Below are positions 7,495-17,411 of a stretch of 64,000 nt of DNA, one piece after another; position 1 is the first letter of the stretch; every line of letters starts with the position of its first letter. The notes below the pieces were generated by a model that saw only the letters and a program-made list of their open reading frames with translations, did no database searches and had not been told where the DNA came from. Source of the stretch: CAYSGL01 sp964520985 (GTDB taxonomy: Bacteria > Pseudomonadota > Alphaproteobacteria > Micavibrionales > Micavibrionaceae); NCBI GenBank assembly GCA_964520985.1, contig CAZFPB010000001.1:1700149-1764148 (forward strand), in the 5' to 3' direction. The position numbers were made by a program, and so were the translations under genes.

Positions 7495-9186
7495 ATGACG
7501 ATGATGTGGCAATGGATTGAGCGTTTTCTCCTCTGGATCAGGGGATTGATGAGCTCGAAGGGTTTTTTCTCGGTTAAAAAGAAAGCCCGCGCGTTATTGC
7601 AATTGCCGCCGCCACATAGTCCCGGCGAAGAACCCACCAAGCAGAACGAACAGCATTCTTCCGCCGCCTATATGCAGTTGAAAATGATTTTCCGGGATAT
7701 CGGCCGGATGGGCGCCATTATCGAAGCCTTGGGTCGAGACTTCTTAACCGCCATGCCGACCGGGGCCTATAAAAGCCGTCTAGGACAGATCGCTTTTCTC
7801 CATGCCAAAATGCATGAAGAGCTGGCGCAGGAAAAAACCGCCAGATTGATCGAAGAAGCTTCCGCGCATGAGCAGAAAAACGCCGACACCTGGGATGCCT
7901 GGGATCATGCGAACCTGCGTGAAATGGAAATCATGTACCGCCACCAGTGTCAGGTGCCGGCCGAGCTGATGGAACAGCGCGCGCGCCTTGCCTATGATGG
8001 CCGGCGTATTCACCGCGAAGTCTGTAACAACAATGACTGGGAAACTGCCCGGCCCTTTCTGGAAGACATGCTGGAGTTGCAAAAGAAAATCGGCGCGGCC
8101 AAGCAGCTGCGCGATAATGACGGCGATATTTATCAGGCTTTGATGCGGGAATATATTCCGGGCATGCGCGTGGAAGAAGTCAGCCGTTATTTCACCCAGC
8201 TGGCCGATAAATTAAAAGACATGCTCGACTGGGTCGTGGAAGAGCAAGGCAAGCGCACAGCGCCGGAACCTTTAAAAGGCCCATTCCCGGTTGAACAGCA
8301 GATGTGGCTGAACAAGACGCTCTTGCAAGCCATCGGATTCGATTTCACCCGCGGGGGTCTCTATGAAACCGGCTTTAACCCGGTTGAAGGCGGCACGCCC
8401 GATGACACGCATCTGGTGATCAAGACGGCGAGCATCAATAATTTTATGGTTTCGCTCAAAAGTACGTTGCATGAAGGCGGCCACGGTCTCTATGTGCAGG
8501 GTCTGCCGCGCGACACATGGCGGTATCAACCCGTGGCGCTTGATCTGGGCAATGCCGTTCACGAAAGCCAGGCCTTGCTGGTGGAAATGATCCTCGGACG
8601 CCGCCGCGAATTTTTTGAATATCTGGCGCCGCGCGTTGAAGGCCTGTTCCAGAAATTCGGCGATAGCGCTATGAGCGCCGAGAACCTCTATAAACTCAAA
8701 ACATGGGTGAAGCCGGGCGCGGACCGCAAGACCGCCGATGAAATCACCTACTTCTTCCACGTCAAATTGCGGTTTGATCTGGAGCGCGATCTATTCAACG
8801 GCAAACTGAAAATTAAGGACCTGCCCGAAGCCTGGAACGCCGGCATGAAAGAGATGCTGGGCGTCGAGGTGAAAAGCCATAAGGATGGCGTGTTGCAAGA
8901 CGTGCATTGGTTTGTTGGGAAGTTCGGGTATTTCCCGGCCTATGTCATCGGCCACATGATGGCAGCCCAGATTAACGAGCGCTTGAGAAAAGATGTTCAG
9001 AACATTCCGGGCCTGCTGCGGACGGGTAATTTCATCCCGGTGCGCGACTGGCTGAACGATAACGTCCATAAATATGGCCGTCTGAAGCGCCCGCATCAGC
9101 TGATCGAAGATATCACCGGCATGCCGCTGAATACGGCTCCATTGATCGGCCACCTGCAAGAGCGCTATCTGCCGAGCGGGGCGTGA
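7495..9186 (+). CDS. M32-family metallocarboxypeptidase (Taq type)
   Basis: About 563 residues. The ATG at 7495 is chosen because AAAGGTGG lies just upstream; GTG at 7486 is the alternative. From about residue 60 onward it matches thermostable carboxypeptidase 1 (M32), which removes C-terminal amino acids. The zinc site is HEGGHGLYVQGLP (H-E-x-x-H) with the downstream NAVHESQALLVEM giving the third ligand. Other family blocks are GYFPAYVIGHMMAAQI and the end RLKRPHQLIEDITG. Family members are near 500 residues, so this one has an N-terminal extension of about 55 residues, hydrophobic at first (WQWIERFLLWIRGL) and then basic. That part could anchor it to a membrane, but it is not a typical signal peptide. 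Confidence 0.9.
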   Translation: MTMMWQWIERFLLWIRGLMSSKGFFSVKKKARALLQLPPPHSPGEEPTKQNEQHSSAAYMQLKMIFRDIGRMGAIIEALGRDFLTAMPTGAYKSRLGQIAFLHAKMHEELAQEKTARLIEEASAHEQKNADTWDAWDHANLREMEIMYRHQCQVPAELMEQRARLAYDGRRIHREVCNNNDWETARPFLEDMLELQKKIGAAKQLRDNDGDIYQALMREYIPGMRVEEVSRYFTQLADKLKDMLDWVVEEQGKRTAPEPLKGPFPVEQQMWLNKTLLQAIGFDFTRGGLYETGFNPVEGGTPDDTHLVIKTASINNFMVSLKSTLHEGGHGLYVQGLPRDTWRYQPVALDLGNAVHESQALLVEMILGRRREFFEYLAPRVEGLFQKFGDSAMSAENLYKLKTWVKPGADRKTADEITYFFHVKLRFDLERDLFNGKLKIKDLPEAWNAGMKEMLGVEVKSHKDGVLQDVHWFVGKFGYFPAYVIGHMMAAQINERLRKDVQNIPGLLRTGNFIPVRDWLNDNVHKYGRLKRPHQLIEDITGMPLNTAPLIGHLQERYLPSGA

Positions 9187-9217
9187 CAAGCCCCTCAAAG
9201 CAGGGTAAAAAAGGGCG

Positions 9218-10618
9218 ATGATTACTTATTCCTCCACCAGAGGCGGCGAGACCCGCAAATCTTTTACCGATGTGATGCTGAGCGGCATGGCATCCGACGG
9301 CGGGCTGTTTATCCCGGATCACTGGCCGGACCTGCCGCGTGAAGTCTTGGCGCGTATTTCTGGATCACCCTATGCCGATGTCGCCGCTGCCGTGATGGCC
9401 CCGTTCATTGACGATCAGATTTCACCCAGCGCCTTTGAAAAAATTGTCTCCCGTACTTATAGCCAAGGCTTCAATCATTCCGCCGTTGCGCCGTTGGTGC
9501 AGATCGGGCCCAATGCCTGGATCATGGAACTGTTCCATGGCCCGACGCTGGCGTTCAAGGACTATGCCTTGCAATTACTCGGAGGGTTATTCGATCACGT
9601 GCTGGAACAGCGCGGGCAGCGGGTTACTATTGTCGGAGCGACCTCCGGCGATACCGGATCGGCGGCTATCGAAGCCTGCCGCAATTGCAAGAACATCGAT
9701 ATTTTCATTCTGCATCCCAAGGGCCGTACGTCCGATGTGCAGCGCCGCCAGATGACGACGGTCGATGCGCCGAATGTCTTTAATATCGCGATCGAAGGAT
9801 CGTTCGATGACTGCCAGAACATGGTCAAGGCGATGTTCGCCGACCGCGCATTCCAGAGCGAGATTAATCTCTCCGCCGTCAACTCGATCAACTGGGCGCG
9901 CGTCATGGCGCAGACGGTTTATTATGTGACGGCGGCTCTGGCGCTGGGCGGGCCGGAGCGCCGCGTCTCCTTCGCCGTGCCGACGGGTAACTTTGGCAAT
10001 GTCTATGCAGCCTATGCCGCCAAGCAGATGGGATTGCCGATCCAGAATCTGATTATCGGCTCAAACCGCAACGATATTCTGACGCGCTTTTTTGAAACGG
10101 GCGTAATGAAAGCATCAGGTGTTGAGCCATCCTTATCACCTTCTATGGACATTCAGATCTCAAGCAATTTTGAGCGGTATCTGTGCGATCTGATGGGCCG
10201 CGACCGCCGAAGCGTTGCCACGCTGATGCAGTCGTTTAAAGAGCATGGCAGTTTCACGTTAAGCGACGCCCTCCTGGAAAAAGCCAATCGTGATTTCCAC
10301 GCCCGCCGCTGCGATGATACCCAGACCAAAGAAATGATGGCCGCCTGTTACGCGGAGACAGGGTATCTGATCGATCCGCACACGGCCGTGGGGCTTCATG
10401 CCGCCTGGCAGATCAAACAGGATCCGGCCTTGCCGATTATCGCGCTGGCCTGCGCCCACCCGGCCAAATTCCCCGACGCGGTCAAGGCCGCGACCGGTAT
10501 CACCCCGCCCTTGCCTGAGCATCTCGCCGACTTATTTGAGAGAAAAGAGCATGTAACCATCCTCAAAAACGATCTGAAATCCGTACAGGATTTTGTGAAA
10601 GCGAACAGACAGAAATGA
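9218..10618 (+). CDS. thrC: Threonine synthase
   Basis: A 466-residue fold-type II PLP enzyme that converts O-phospho-L-homoserine to threonine. The N-terminus YSSTRGGETRKSFTDVML is typical of the long (bacterial/fungal) ThrC class. The PLP lysine lies in GPTLAFKDYALQLLGG. The phosphate-binding loop is GATSGDTGSAAIEA, and FAVPTGNFGNVYAAY is a second conserved block. It is followed with a 4-base ATGA overlap by the M16 peptidase gene, so the two are translated together. This thrC-then-processing-peptidase order is common in alphaproteobacteria. Confidence 0.97.
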   Translation: MITYSSTRGGETRKSFTDVMLSGMASDGGLFIPDHWPDLPREVLARISGSPYADVAAAVMAPFIDDQISPSAFEKIVSRTYSQGFNHSAVAPLVQIGPNAWIMELFHGPTLAFKDYALQLLGGLFDHVLEQRGQRVTIVGATSGDTGSAAIEACRNCKNIDIFILHPKGRTSDVQRRQMTTVDAPNVFNIAIEGSFDDCQNMVKAMFADRAFQSEINLSAVNSINWARVMAQTVYYVTAALALGGPERRVSFAVPTGNFGNVYAAYAAKQMGLPIQNLIIGSNRNDILTRFFETGVMKASGVEPSLSPSMDIQISSNFERYLCDLMGRDRRSVATLMQSFKEHGSFTLSDALLEKANRDFHARRCDDTQTKEMMAACYAETGYLIDPHTAVGLHAAWQIKQDPALPIIALACAHPAKFPDAVKAATGITPPLPEHLADLFERKEHVTILKNDLKSVQDFVKANRQK

Positions 10619-11877
10619 CCTCTCAGATTACCACTCTTCCTTCTGGCCTGCGCGTTGTAACGGATGATGTCCCGTCGGTGGAATCCGTATCCTTGGGCGT
10701 GTGGGTCGATGTCGGGACGCGTAATGAAGATATGGCGCATAATGGTGTGGCGCATATGGTTGAGCACATGCTGTTCAATGGAACGCCGACTCGATCGAGC
10801 CTTGAGATTGCGGAATCGATTGAATCGGTCGGCGGACAGATCAATGCGTATACGGGTCGCGAAGTCACAGCGTATTACGTGCATCTGCTCAAAGAAGATG
10901 CGCGCATGTCGATGGATATTCTCTCTGATATGATTCAACGCGCTTCGTTTCCCGATAAGGAACTTGAAAAAGAGCGCGGCGTGATCGTGCAGGAAATAGG
11001 GATGTCGAATGACACGCCCGACGATATTATTTTTGATTACTATCAAGAAACCGCCTATCCGGGGCAGGCGCTTGGCGCGCCGATTTTGGGCCGCACCGAA
11101 ATCATTGAATCCATGACCAAGGAAACGATGATTGATTACGTGCGCCGGTTCTATACGCCGGAAAAAATGGTTATTTCGGCCGCCGGTAATATCCGCCATG
11201 AGGATCTGGTCTCCTATGCCACGGAGTATTTTGCCGATCTGCCGGAGAACGCCGTGAGCGCCGCGCAGGCCGCGCGTTATCAGGGCGGAGAAGCGCGCCA
11301 CGAAAAAGAGCTGGAGCAAAGCCATGTCGTGCTGGGTTTTCAGGGTATCAGCCGCCACGATCCGGATTATTATGCGGCAGTCCTGCTCGCAACGGTCATG
11401 GGCGGCGGCATGTCGTCGCGCCTGTTCCAGGAAATTCGCGAAAAGCGAGGTCTGGTTTATTCCATTTATTCGAGCCACACGAGCTATCACGATGATGGAC
11501 AGTTTGAAATTTATGCGGGGACGGGCGGCGATAAATTGCCGCAACTGATACCGGTCGTGTGCGATGAACTGATGAAGATGATGCAAACGCCTGTCGCTGC
11601 TGTCGAGCTGGCGCGGGCGCAATCGCAAATGCGCGCGAGCATTCTGATGAGCCGTGAGTCGATGATGAGCCGCTCTAACCGTCAGGCGAAATACCTGCTC
11701 AATTTCGGATCGACACCTGATATGGCGCACCAGATTGATCTGATCAATGCCGTGACAACGGATGACTTGCAGAAAATGGCGCAACGCCTGTTCTCGGGTA
11801 TACCAACGCTCGCGGCGCTTGGTCCTTTATCCCATCTGGAAAATTATGAGCGTATTGCCCAACGTCTGGCCGCTTAA
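10615..11877 (+). CDS. M16-family zinc peptidase (mitochondrial-processing-peptidase-like)
   Basis: A 420-residue insulinase-type peptidase. The inverted zinc site HMVEHMLFNGT (H-x-x-E-H) is at about residue 48, and the distal glutamate ligand lies in KERGVIVQEIGM about 75 residues later, so it is catalytically complete. The C-terminal half is the second M16 lobe, with GGGMSSRLFQEIREKRGL, the conserved R-L-x-x-x-I-R-E-x-x-G-L block. Bacterial single-chain members cleave small peptides, and they are the ancestors of the mitochondrial presequence peptidase. Its start overlaps the thrC stop and its last 32 bases overlap the start of the following acetyltransferase gene. Confidence 0.93.
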   Translation: MTSQITTLPSGLRVVTDDVPSVESVSLGVWVDVGTRNEDMAHNGVAHMVEHMLFNGTPTRSSLEIAESIESVGGQINAYTGREVTAYYVHLLKEDARMSMDILSDMIQRASFPDKELEKERGVIVQEIGMSNDTPDDIIFDYYQETAYPGQALGAPILGRTEIIESMTKETMIDYVRRFYTPEKMVISAAGNIRHEDLVSYATEYFADLPENAVSAAQAARYQGGEARHEKELEQSHVVLGFQGISRHDPDYYAAVLLATVMGGGMSSRLFQEIREKRGLVYSIYSSHTSYHDDGQFEIYAGTGGDKLPQLIPVVCDELMKMMQTPVAAVELARAQSQMRASILMSRESMMSRSNRQAKYLLNFGSTPDMAHQIDLINAVTTDDLQKMAQRLFSGIPTLAALGPLSHLENYERIAQRLAA

Positions 11878-12448
11878 TGTCGGCCTGCCGCGCCTGCGGC
11901 TGACGGGCGAGAGCATTGTGCTTGAGCCGCCCCGTTTGAGGGACTGGCCTGAATGGGAGGCGGTGCGCCGCCGCAATGAAGATCAGCTGAAACCGTTTGA
12001 ACCCTCCTGGCCTGATGATTGCCTGACCCGCGATTTTTTCAAGCGCCGTTTGAAGCGCCAGCAATGGGACTGGGAGAATAACGCCGCGCGGTATTTCCTG
12101 ATACGGCTGAAAAATACAGACACCCTCATCGGCGGGATCAACATCAATCATTTGAATTTGGGCGCAGCGCGTCACGGATCACTCGGCTACTGGCTGGATG
12201 AAGCCTATCAGGGGCGTGGATTGATGACGCAGAGTGTCCGGGTCATCATGGATTACATGTTCATTGACCTGCATTTGCAGCGCGCGCAGGCAGCATGCGT
12301 ACCGGAGAATGAGAAATCCATGCGGGTATTAAAACGCGCCGGGATGTGTGAGGAAGGTTTTGCGAAGGACTATATCCAGATTAATGGCGTGTGGCGCGAT
12401 CATCATCTGTTCGCCCTCACACGTCAGGCATATTTAAGCGTGGCCTGA
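11846..12448 (+). CDS. GNAT-family acetyltransferase (RimJ-like)
   Basis: About 200 residues from the ATG at 11846, which lies inside the end of the M16 peptidase gene. The longer upstream frame only mirrors that gene. RLTGESIVLEPPRLRDWPEW is the start of a RimJ/RimL domain. YFLIRLKNTDTLIGGINI gives the central strands, GYWLDEAYQGRGLMTQSV is the acetyl-CoA loop (Q-G-R-G), and ENEKSMRVLKRAGMCEEGF is the C-terminal motif. RimJ acetylates the N-terminus of ribosomal protein S5, and this gene often follows the M16 gene in alphaproteobacteria, but the target is not shown by sequence. Its stop overlaps the algH stop end (12434-12448). Confidence 0.88.
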   Translation: MSVLPNVWPLNVGLPRLRLTGESIVLEPPRLRDWPEWEAVRRRNEDQLKPFEPSWPDDCLTRDFFKRRLKRQQWDWENNAARYFLIRLKNTDTLIGGININHLNLGAARHGSLGYWLDEAYQGRGLMTQSVRVIMDYMFIDLHLQRAQAACVPENEKSMRVLKRAGMCEEGFAKDYIQINGVWRDHHLFALTRQAYLSVA

Positions 12449-13009
12449 GATGCCGGATAACGCTCCGGGATCGATACCGAGCGCCGCGTACGCTTTTTCC
12501 CATTGCAGAGCAGGATCTGTGTCAAAGACAAGTTCATGTGTTGGCGGCAGGGTCATCCACGCATTCTCCTGCACTTCTTTTTCCAGCTGCGCCGCTTCCC
12601 ATCCGGCATAACCCAGCACGAAGCGCGTCGGTACGTTTTGAACGCCCTGACCGATTTCTTTCAAGCCATCTGTCGTGCCGGTAATCGAAAAATGATCGCC
12701 GATGCGGATGGTGTCTGCGCCGCAATACTGATCATCGTGCAGCAAAAATCCGCGCGATTGCTCGACAGGGCCACCGGAGAAAACCGGACGGTCGCGAAAC
12801 GTATGGGCCATCGCGTTTTCGGGCAGTATATTCAACTGTTCCAAGAGAGGACCGAAAGAGAGGCCGGGAATAGGACTGTTCAGGGTCAGACCCATCGCTC
12901 CCTTATCATCATGGATGCACAAGAAGATAACACTTTTGTGAAAGCGCGGATCGCCCATACCCGGCATCGCCAGCAATAATTGTCCCGTAAGATAGGATGA
13001 TACAGCCAT
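12434..13009 (-). CDS. YqgE/AlgH family protein
   Basis: A 191-residue protein of the UPF0301 family. Family marks are SSYLTGQLLLAMPGMGDPRF at the start, VIFLCIHDDKGAMGLTLN, and FSGGPVEQSRGFLLHD. The fold is known from structures but the biochemical role is not; AlgH was named from alginate regulation in Pseudomonas. The start codon shares one base with the stop of the PBP1a gene (TAATG), which implies translational coupling. Its 3' end overlaps the convergent acetyltransferase gene by 15 bases. Confidence 0.92.
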   Translation of the reverse strand: MAVSSYLTGQLLLAMPGMGDPRFHKSVIFLCIHDDKGAMGLTLNSPIPGLSFGPLLEQLNILPENAMAHTFRDRPVFSGGPVEQSRGFLLHDDQYCGADTIRIGDHFSITGTTDGLKEIGQGVQNVPTRFVLGYAGWEAAQLEKEVQENAWMTLPPTHELVFDTDPALQWEKAYAALGIDPGALSGISGHA

Positions 13010-15705
13010 TAATACAGTCCGCCCGTCCCGGTGAAGGCAGGATCGCCCGAAGGGGTTGCTTCCGGCGTCACTGGCTCCAGCGGCGGTTGTTCACCCGGCA
13101 GAATATCGCGCGTGGGCAGCGGCTGGCTGAACGAGGTGAAAGGATCGTCGTAATTCACCTGCGGGGCGCCTGTATCTGCGCCCGATTCTACAGGAGCCGA
13201 AGGCTGGACAGGGCCGTAGGCGGGTGCACCCGGCACGGCGCCTGCGCCATAGGCTTCGCTATCATATACTTCAACGCTTGGATCGATCGGCGCGCCGTAA
13301 GGATCGGTGCCATAAGTATTGGGCGCAATGCCCTGACCGCCGGTAACGAGACCGGAATCCAGCACGAAATCATCGCTGTTGGGTTCGGTCCCTGTGACGA
13401 ACGCTTCCCAGATGACATTTTTGTCGCCGGGCATGGCAGATTTACCGGTCGCCGCATTAACGCGTACGAGTTTGACGCCGGGCGGCACACGGAACGGGGT
13501 AGGCGATGTGTCCTTCAACGCTTCACCCATGAAGTCTTGGAAAATCGGCAGCGCAGCGGACGAACCCGTTTCGCGTTTGCCCATGGATTTTGGTTCATCG
13601 AAGCCGACGAAAACGCCGACGACCAAGTCAGGGGAGAATCCGATGAACCAGGTATCTTTGGATTCATTGGTGGTGCCCGTCTTACCCCCCAGCGGGCGGC
13701 CAAGGGCATTCAGTTTTGCCGCTGTGCCACGTTGCGCCACACCTTCGAGGATGGAGGTGATCTGATAGGCGGTGCGTGGATCGGCCACTTGCTTGCGGGT
13801 GTCGGGCACATCCGGTGTTGACTGGCTTTCCCATTTCAGCAACGGGCCGCAATTGGTGCAGGCGCGCGCATCGCTTTTCTCAACCGTTTCGCCGTAACGG
13901 TTTTGAATACGGTCGATAATGGTCGGGGTAATTTCCTTGCCGCCATTGACCAGCATGGCATAGGCGTTGGTCAGGCGCAGCAGCGTGGTTTCGTTAGCGC
14001 CGAGCGCGTAAGAGAGGAAAGGCTTCATGCCTTCGGCAATACCAAAGCGCTGTGCGTAATCGACAATCGTGTTCATGCCAAGGTGATCGGCCAGACGCAC
14101 CGTCATGAGGTTACGCGATTTTTCAACGCCGACGCGGATCGGGGTCGGGCCATAGAATTCGCCGGAATAGTTGGTCGGACGCCAGTAATTACCGGGAGAT
14201 TGTTCAATCACGAACGGCGCGTCGAGCACGAGCGTTGCCGGCGTGAAACCTTTATCAAGCGCGGCGAGATAGACGAACGGCTTGAAGGCTGACCCCGGTT
14301 GACGTTTGGCCTGCGTCGCACGGTTGAAAGACGAGGCGTTATAGCTCCAGCCGCCTTGCAAGGCAAGCACGCGGCCTGTGTGCGGGTCCATAGCAACGAG
14401 AGCGCCCTGAATGCGTGGGATCTGGCGCAGGATGTAATTGGCATCGGTCTTTTCGGCAAGCACCACATCGCCAACTTCCAGCACATCGCGCGAGGAGGTT
14501 ATTTCCGGGCCTAGCGCATAGCCATCATTCTCAGATTTTCTGGCCCATTGCAGATTGGCCAGCGGAATATTGCCGGTTGTTTTATCGGCAAAGCCCAGAC
14601 GCGCGCGTTCCGCCGTCACCTCTGTGACAACGCCTATGCGCCAGTCATCAGGCATGGACGCTGGCGGCACGATGGCATCCAGCTGATCGGCCCAGTCATT
14701 CATGGAGTTCAGGTGATCGAGCGGACCGCGCCAGCCGTGGCGTTTGTCATACGCGATCAACCCATGGCGCAGGGTTTTTTGCGCAAGGTCCTGCAATTGC
14801 GGATCAACCGTGGTGCGTACCGCGAGGCCGCCTTCATACAAGGCTTTGTTACCAAATTCGCGTTCCAGATCGCGGCGGACTTCTTCAGCGAAGTATGGAG
14901 CGGAGACGCGCGTGCCTTCGGTTTTTTCTTCCACCATAATTAAAGGGGCTTGTTGCGCCAACTGCGCCTGCTCAGCGCTGATATGGCCATCTTCCTTCAT
15001 GCGCTCGATCACCCAGTTGCGGCGCTCCAGCGCTGCGTCATGCTGGCGCACAGGATGATAGTTATTCGGCCCTTTGGGCAGAGCGGCAAGATAGGCGGCT
15101 TCTGCGATGGTGAGTTCATCGAGCGGTTTGTTGAAATAGGTCAGCGCGGCGGCGGCGACACCGTAAGAGCGCTGGCCTAAGAAAATTTCATTGAGGTACA
15201 GCTCCAGCAGTTGATCCTTGTTCATCGCCTTTTCCATGCGGTAGGCGAGAATGGCTTCCTTGATCTTGCGCTCGTAGGAGACTTCGTTGGTCAGTAAAAA
15301 GTTTTTAGCGACCTGCTGCGTGATGGTCGACGCACCGACCAATCGCTTGCCTGACCCCCGGTTTTGCAGGTTCATCAGTACGGCGCGGCCAACGGCCCAC
15401 GCATCAATACCTTTATGATTGTAGAAATTTTTGTCTTCGGCCGAGATAAACGCGTTTTTCACGTTATCGGGAATCGTGTGGATCGGCATGAAGATGCGTT
15501 TTTCCTGCGCATATTCGGCGAGGAGGCGTCCGTCCCCTGCATAGATACGTGTGACGATCGGCGGTTCATAGGTTTTGAGCTGCGAATAATCGGGCAGGTC
15601 TTGTGAGTAATAATTGATGACGAAGACAACCGCGCCCACGCCGGCAATGGCCCCTAAAAAGCCAAATGAAATCAATCCGAGAAGAGCATATCCGAGCCAG
15701 CGCAT
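13009..15705 (-). CDS. mrcA: Penicillin-binding protein 1A (class A, bifunctional)
   Basis: An 898-residue inner-membrane enzyme that polymerises and cross-links peptidoglycan. Residues about 5-30 form the membrane anchor (LGLISFGFLGAIAGVGAVVF). The glycosyltransferase domain GT51 has the catalytic glutamate in SAEDKNFYNHKGID and the block GASTITQQVAKNFLLTNE. The transpeptidase domain has the S-x-x-K serine in QPGSAFKPFVYLAAL and the K-T-G triad in GGKTGTTNESKDTWF. An OB-like insert between the two domains (residues about 320-400) is usual for PBP1A. The last 130 residues are a Pro/Gly/Tyr-rich, probably disordered periplasmic tail. It is followed by algH with a one-base overlap. Confidence 0.97.
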   Translation of the reverse strand: MRWLGYALLGLISFGFLGAIAGVGAVVFVINYYSQDLPDYSQLKTYEPPIVTRIYAGDGRLLAEYAQEKRIFMPIHTIPDNVKNAFISAEDKNFYNHKGIDAWAVGRAVLMNLQNRGSGKRLVGASTITQQVAKNFLLTNEVSYERKIKEAILAYRMEKAMNKDQLLELYLNEIFLGQRSYGVAAAALTYFNKPLDELTIAEAAYLAALPKGPNNYHPVRQHDAALERRNWVIERMKEDGHISAEQAQLAQQAPLIMVEEKTEGTRVSAPYFAEEVRRDLEREFGNKALYEGGLAVRTTVDPQLQDLAQKTLRHGLIAYDKRHGWRGPLDHLNSMNDWADQLDAIVPPASMPDDWRIGVVTEVTAERARLGFADKTTGNIPLANLQWARKSENDGYALGPEITSSRDVLEVGDVVLAEKTDANYILRQIPRIQGALVAMDPHTGRVLALQGGWSYNASSFNRATQAKRQPGSAFKPFVYLAALDKGFTPATLVLDAPFVIEQSPGNYWRPTNYSGEFYGPTPIRVGVEKSRNLMTVRLADHLGMNTIVDYAQRFGIAEGMKPFLSYALGANETTLLRLTNAYAMLVNGGKEITPTIIDRIQNRYGETVEKSDARACTNCGPLLKWESQSTPDVPDTRKQVADPRTAYQITSILEGVAQRGTAAKLNALGRPLGGKTGTTNESKDTWFIGFSPDLVVGVFVGFDEPKSMGKRETGSSAALPIFQDFMGEALKDTSPTPFRVPPGVKLVRVNAATGKSAMPGDKNVIWEAFVTGTEPNSDDFVLDSGLVTGGQGIAPNTYGTDPYGAPIDPSVEVYDSEAYGAGAVPGAPAYGPVQPSAPVESGADTGAPQVNYDDPFTSFSQPLPTRDILPGEQPPLEPVTPEATPSGDPAFTGTGGLY

Positions 15706-15756
15706 GGCTCCAATTTATGGCACAGGAATAGGGCGGGTTAAAGGCGAAAAGGGGTT

Positions 15757-16539
15757 TTACGCTGCAAGGCCGGTATGCTTGGTGATGGGGCCGTCGGCGC
15801 GGCCATGAATGAACTGGTCAACATAGGCATTACCGCTATTGTCGAGCTGGTCGGCGGGGCCATGCCAGATGATCCGGCCTTCATGAATCATGGCGACATA
15901 ATCGGCAATCTTGCGGCAGGACGCCATGTCATGAGTAATCGAAATGCCGGTCGCACCCAGTTCCTGCACATTCTTGACGATCAGGTCGTTGATAACGTCC
16001 GCCATGATCGGGTCGAGACCGGTTGTCGGCTCATCGAAAAAGATAATTTCGGGGTTGGCGGCAATCGCGCGGGCAAGGCCGACACGCTTTTGCATACCGC
16101 CGGAGAGTTCGGCCGGCAGCAGGTCGGCGGCTTTTTCGCCAAGACCAACCTGTTTCAATTTTTGAATGGCAATGGCGCGGGCTTCGTCGCGGTCCATCTT
16201 TTTGGCGTGGATAAGACCGAAGGCGACATTCTGCCAGACGGGCAGCGAGTCGAACAGGGCAGCACCCTGAAACAGCATGCCGACTTTCTGCATCATGTCC
16301 GCACGCTCGGTCGAGTTCAGGCGGGTGACTTCACGCCCATCGATCTTGATCGAGCCTGAATCCGGTTTGATCAACCCCAAAATGGATTTGATCGTGACGG
16401 ATTTGCCTGTGCCCGATCCGCCAATGATAACCAATGATTTTCCTGCTGGAACGGACAGGTTGATGCCGTTGTGGACTTTTTTGTCCCCGAAGGATTTGAA
16501 CACGTTGGTCATTTCAATTTTAGGCAGGCCGGTGCTCAT
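15757..16539 (-). CDS. mlaF: ABC transporter ATPase, MlaF-type
   Basis: A 260-residue ATPase of the Mkl/MlaF family that powers phospholipid movement between inner and outer membranes. Walker A is GGSGTGKSVTIKSILG, the signature is LSGGMQKRVGLARA, Walker B is IIFFDEPTTGLDP, and the H-loop is SITHDMASC. The LSGGMQKR form is typical of the MCE-associated class and not of importers. It overlaps the permease gene by 4 bases (ATGA). The substrate-binding MCE protein MlaD is not within this window next to it. Confidence 0.94.
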   Translation of the reverse strand: MSTGLPKIEMTNVFKSFGDKKVHNGINLSVPAGKSLVIIGGSGTGKSVTIKSILGLIKPDSGSIKIDGREVTRLNSTERADMMQKVGMLFQGAALFDSLPVWQNVAFGLIHAKKMDRDEARAIAIQKLKQVGLGEKAADLLPAELSGGMQKRVGLARAIAANPEIIFFDEPTTGLDPIMADVINDLIVKNVQELGATGISITHDMASCRKIADYVAMIHEGRIIWHGPADQLDNSGNAYVDQFIHGRADGPITKHTGLAA

Positions 16540-17363
16540 GAAAAGAAAACCTTGGTCAGCATGAAGTTGAAGATCAGGATGAGGATGGAGGCGGAGACCA
16601 CGGCGTATGTGGTTGCCTGACCCACGCCCTGCGCGCCGCGGCCTGAATTATAGCCGTGGTAGCAACCCATCAGGGTGACCAATAAACCGAAGACGGCCGC
16701 TTTGATGAGACCGGAGACCACATCAATAGATTCCAAAACGTCCCATGTCTGGCTGAGGTACGAGCCTGTCGAAAAACCCAGCGTATAAATGCTGACGAGA
16801 TAGCCACCAAAGACGCCGATAATATCACCGATCAGGACGAGAATAGGCAGCATCAATGTGCCCGCGATCAGACGCGGCGCGATCAGATATTTAAACGGAT
16901 GAACGGATAAAGTGGTGAGCGCATCAATTTGTTCGGTCACGCGCATCGTGCCGATCTCGGCGGCGATGGAGGCACCCACGCGGCCCGCGACCATCAGGCC
17001 CGCCAAAACAGGCGCGAGTTCGCGGGTGATGGAGAGAACGACGACGGCGGCAATGGCACTTTCGGCGTTAAAACGAGCGAAGCCGGTAAAACTTTGCAGG
17101 GCCAGCACCATGCCGGTGAAAAGCGCCGTCATCCCGACAACGGGAAGGGAGTAGTAACCGATATCGATAAACTGGCGCAGGATGTGGCGCGGAAAATACG
17201 GCGGCACGAAACAGTGGAAGATGGCGCGCCCGGCAAACATCGACAGAACGCCGACACTTTGTAAAAATTTCAAAATGCTGTGGCCGATGGACTCGCAGAT
17301 GTCGAGAAAGCCGTTGGCGACCCGCATCGGGTCTTTCATTTTGGTGATCAGCGTATCGCTCAT
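16536..17363 (-). CDS. mlaE: ABC transporter permease, MlaE-type
   Basis: About 275 residues from the ATG at 17363, which follows AGGGG; a longer frame starts at 17390 but lacks a ribosome site. The protein is a multi-span inner-membrane MlaE permease. Family blocks are the helix MTALFTGMVLALQSFTGF, the LAPVLAGLMVAGRVGASIAA stretch with the conserved E-x-G-x-M-x-V-x-E-Q-I-D-A-L that follows, and the C-terminal GCYHGYNSGRGAQGVGQATT. Together with MlaF it forms the core of a retrograde phospholipid transporter keeping outer-membrane asymmetry. It lies downstream of alr. Confidence 0.95.
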   Translation of the reverse strand: MSDTLITKMKDPMRVANGFLDICESIGHSILKFLQSVGVLSMFAGRAIFHCFVPPYFPRHILRQFIDIGYYSLPVVGMTALFTGMVLALQSFTGFARFNAESAIAAVVVLSITRELAPVLAGLMVAGRVGASIAAEIGTMRVTEQIDALTTLSVHPFKYLIAPRLIAGTLMLPILVLIGDIIGVFGGYLVSIYTLGFSTGSYLSQTWDVLESIDVVSGLIKAAVFGLLVTLMGCYHGYNSGRGAQGVGQATTYAVVSASILILIFNFMLTKVFFS

Positions 17364-17411
17364 AAACGCCCCTTTATTTAGCCAGATCAAAGTTGTAGCG
17401 GTTTTGGCGGG

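Noticed and set aside
10396..11784. A 462-codon open frame on the minus strand opposite thrC and the M16 peptidase gene
   Set aside because: Its product is His/Arg/Ile rich and matches no family. The opposing genes carry complete catalytic motifs and an ATGA overlap, so this is a shadow frame.
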